Positions 62,922 to 64,000 of a stretch of 64,000 bases of DNA are shown in pieces. Every line of letters begins with the position of its first letter. The first letter of the stretch is position 1. A program made the position numbers and the translations under genes. Below the pieces are notes generated by a model, which was given only the letters and a program-made list of their open reading frames with translations, was not told where the DNA came from and made no database searches. The stretch lies in assembly GCA_018665815.1 (NCBI GenBank), contig JABJBP010000021.1:122934-186933 (forward strand), read 5' to 3'. This DNA comes from Rhodospirillaceae bacterium. GTDB taxonomy: Bacteria > Pseudomonadota > Alphaproteobacteria > Rhodospirillales > Casp-alpha2.

Positions 62922-63857
62922 CTAATAAATATCTGATGTTACTTTGAAGCCAGGCCCCTTGGCATTCAAGACGAACTGACCATCGATCACACCATAGGTC
63001 CATTTTGCCGTCTTTTTCAGCCCGCCCAGCGGATACATATGTGTGCCAACCAAGCCACAATTTGGATCATTCGCTTTGTAATCCGCCAATTCAGCGATCA
63101 ATTTATCCGGCGTTGATACCGACATTAACTTTGTCACGTTCCGAGCCTGCTTTTTAAGGAACGTCATGGAATTTCCGACACCACACGCCATAGCGTAATT
63201 GAGCAGCGTCTTTATTGTCGCGAGGCCAGGAATGCCAATCCGAATAGGCATTTGGTTGCCGGCGGCCCGTATGGCCTGGTCCCAAGCAATGATTGGCGCC
63301 GCTTCAAAACAGAATTGCGTCAATATATACAGATCGGCACCGGTTCTCTGTTGAAAATCATTTTTCCTCGTAACCGCCTTGGCAATATCTTCATCGGAAA
63401 TGTCGGAACTGCCCTCCGGATGCCCAGCGACGCCAATTCTGCGAATGCCATGTGTGTCGAGTAGGCCCGTTTCGAGAATTTGCATGGTGTCCGAAAATGC
63501 ACCAATCGGCTGATCGATGCCGCCGGCCACAACCAAGACCTCATCAACATCCGCTTGATCTTTCAGCCGTCGCAATCCGTCATCGAGAAACGATTGGTCA
63601 GGAATACTGCGGGCTGCCAGATGTGGCACCGGGTTGAACCCTTCGTTGCGTAACCTCGCGGACGTGGCAATGGTATCAGCAAAATCCGACCCCGGTAGGA
63701 ACGTCACGGATACCGTCGTTCCCGGCCGTAAAATTTGCCGAAAATCCTCTATTTTTGCCGCCGAGAACGGCGTCGTTTCGGCCGTAAAATCGGCAACGAA
63801 ATCGACAATATTCTGATCCGGACTTACCAGATCCGAAGTTTGAGCGGCCAGCGACAT
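62922..63857 (-). CDS. Methylenetetrahydrofolate reductase (MetF) family protein
   Basis: A 311-residue TIM-barrel flavoprotein of the MTHFR family: an E-containing first strand (DFTAETTPFSAAKIEDF), SVTFLPG, VPHLAAR, VLVVAGGIDQPIGAFSDTMQIL, VAGHPEG and LTQFCFEA are family blocks. It interconverts 5-methyl-THF and 5,10-methylene-THF. In chloromethane users a MetF2 accompanies a UroD/corrinoid methyltransferase and runs oxidatively; here it is 146 bp upstream of aioB. GGAGTAAATT precedes the ATG. The last 143 bases of the window upstream of it show no gene. Confidence 0.87.
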   Translation of the reverse strand: MSLAAQTSDLVSPDQNIVDFVADFTAETTPFSAAKIEDFRQILRPGTTVSVTFLPGSDFADTIATSARLRNEGFNPVPHLAARSIPDQSFLDDGLRRLKDQADVDEVLVVAGGIDQPIGAFSDTMQILETGLLDTHGIRRIGVAGHPEGSSDISDEDIAKAVTRKNDFQQRTGADLYILTQFCFEAAPIIAWDQAIRAAGNQMPIRIGIPGLATIKTLLNYAMACGVGNSMTFLKKQARNVTKLMSVSTPDKLIAELADYKANDPNCGLVGTHMYPLGGLKKTAKWTYGVIDGQFVLNAKGPGFKVTSDIY

Positions 63858-64000
63858 AATTTACTCCAGATGCATTATCACTATTTATTTTGTGGATTTA
63901 GCCTAACACAAGCTTTCGATGAATAGTCGTTGTTCTGCATGCGTTAGGAATATGGCGGGCAGAGCCTCACGCATAGATACGCTCATGCTTAGGCTGAATA

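Overview
The window looks like chromosome of a Gram-negative alphaproteobacterium, probably a marine or freshwater Rhodospirillales-like lineage. This is inferred from gene content and local synteny (lgt-midA-pgeF, uvrC-pgsA-moa/moe, gpmI-envC-ctpA-divergent polysaccharide deacetylase-rppH, phasin, UbiK, HldD) and from moderate GC content. I see no rRNA, tRNA, insertion sequence, prophage or CRISPR array. Most genes are on the minus strand in tight operons with 1-14 bp overlaps.

Left part (1-24 kb). A minus-strand operon runs lgt, midA, pgeF and a metal-ligand-poor M24 protein, and the next genes on that strand are two related lipoproteins. The second lipoprotein is followed in frame, after a TAG, by an acidic proline-rich tail that leaves the window. 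hldD is divergent from ubiK. ybjN-proC, a TetR gene, a phasin with a recognisable promoter and two TGC-N3-GCA sites, and csaA follow on the plus strand. A LuxR-type regulator and a marR-ompR-envZ-like operon face ilvE. After a bidirectional terminator come a nitronate monooxygenase and a LOG protein. The operon uvrC-pgsA-mobB-moeA-moaD-moaE-HAD supplies DNA repair, phospholipid and molybdenum cofactor functions.

Middle part (24-45 kb). folB lies with a pteridine-reductase-like SDR. The cell-envelope operon gpmI-envC-ctpA-deacetylase-rppH-antiporter contains an exact 34-bp tandem duplication that shifts the deacetylase frame. A PhnCDEE-type ABC transporter is divergent from glpR and glpD, with DeoR-type direct repeats between them. 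msrA, an HpaB-like hydroxylase with a DsbA-type isomerase, a frameshifted LpxR-like outer-membrane protein, a gamma carbonic anhydrase and an FNR-type oxygen sensor follow.

Right part (45-64 kb) is the accessory region of most interest. Reading down the minus strand it holds: a MetF-like reductase; a translationally coupled set of arsenite-oxidase-type Rieske (AioB) and molybdenum (AioA) subunits, an exported pentapeptide-repeat protein and an aquaglyceroporin; a second, cytoplasmic molybdopterin oxidoreductase with its four-cluster ferredoxin subunit; a complete branched-chain-amino-acid-type ABC transporter; and a UroD-fold methyltransferase, corrinoid protein and b-type cytochrome operon. 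The four arsenite-pocket residues known from AioA are all present. Arsenite oxidation, an aquaglyceroporin, corrinoid methyl transfer and a methylene-THF reductase side by side suggest, as an untested hypothesis, a pathway that takes methyl groups off a methylated substrate (possibly an organoarsenical) to folate and oxidises the released metalloid.

Four genes look broken or oddly started: the lipoprotein TAG, the 34-bp duplication, the LpxR single-base shift, and a HAD gene without a standard start. Each is either real decay or an error in the sequence, and only reads can tell.
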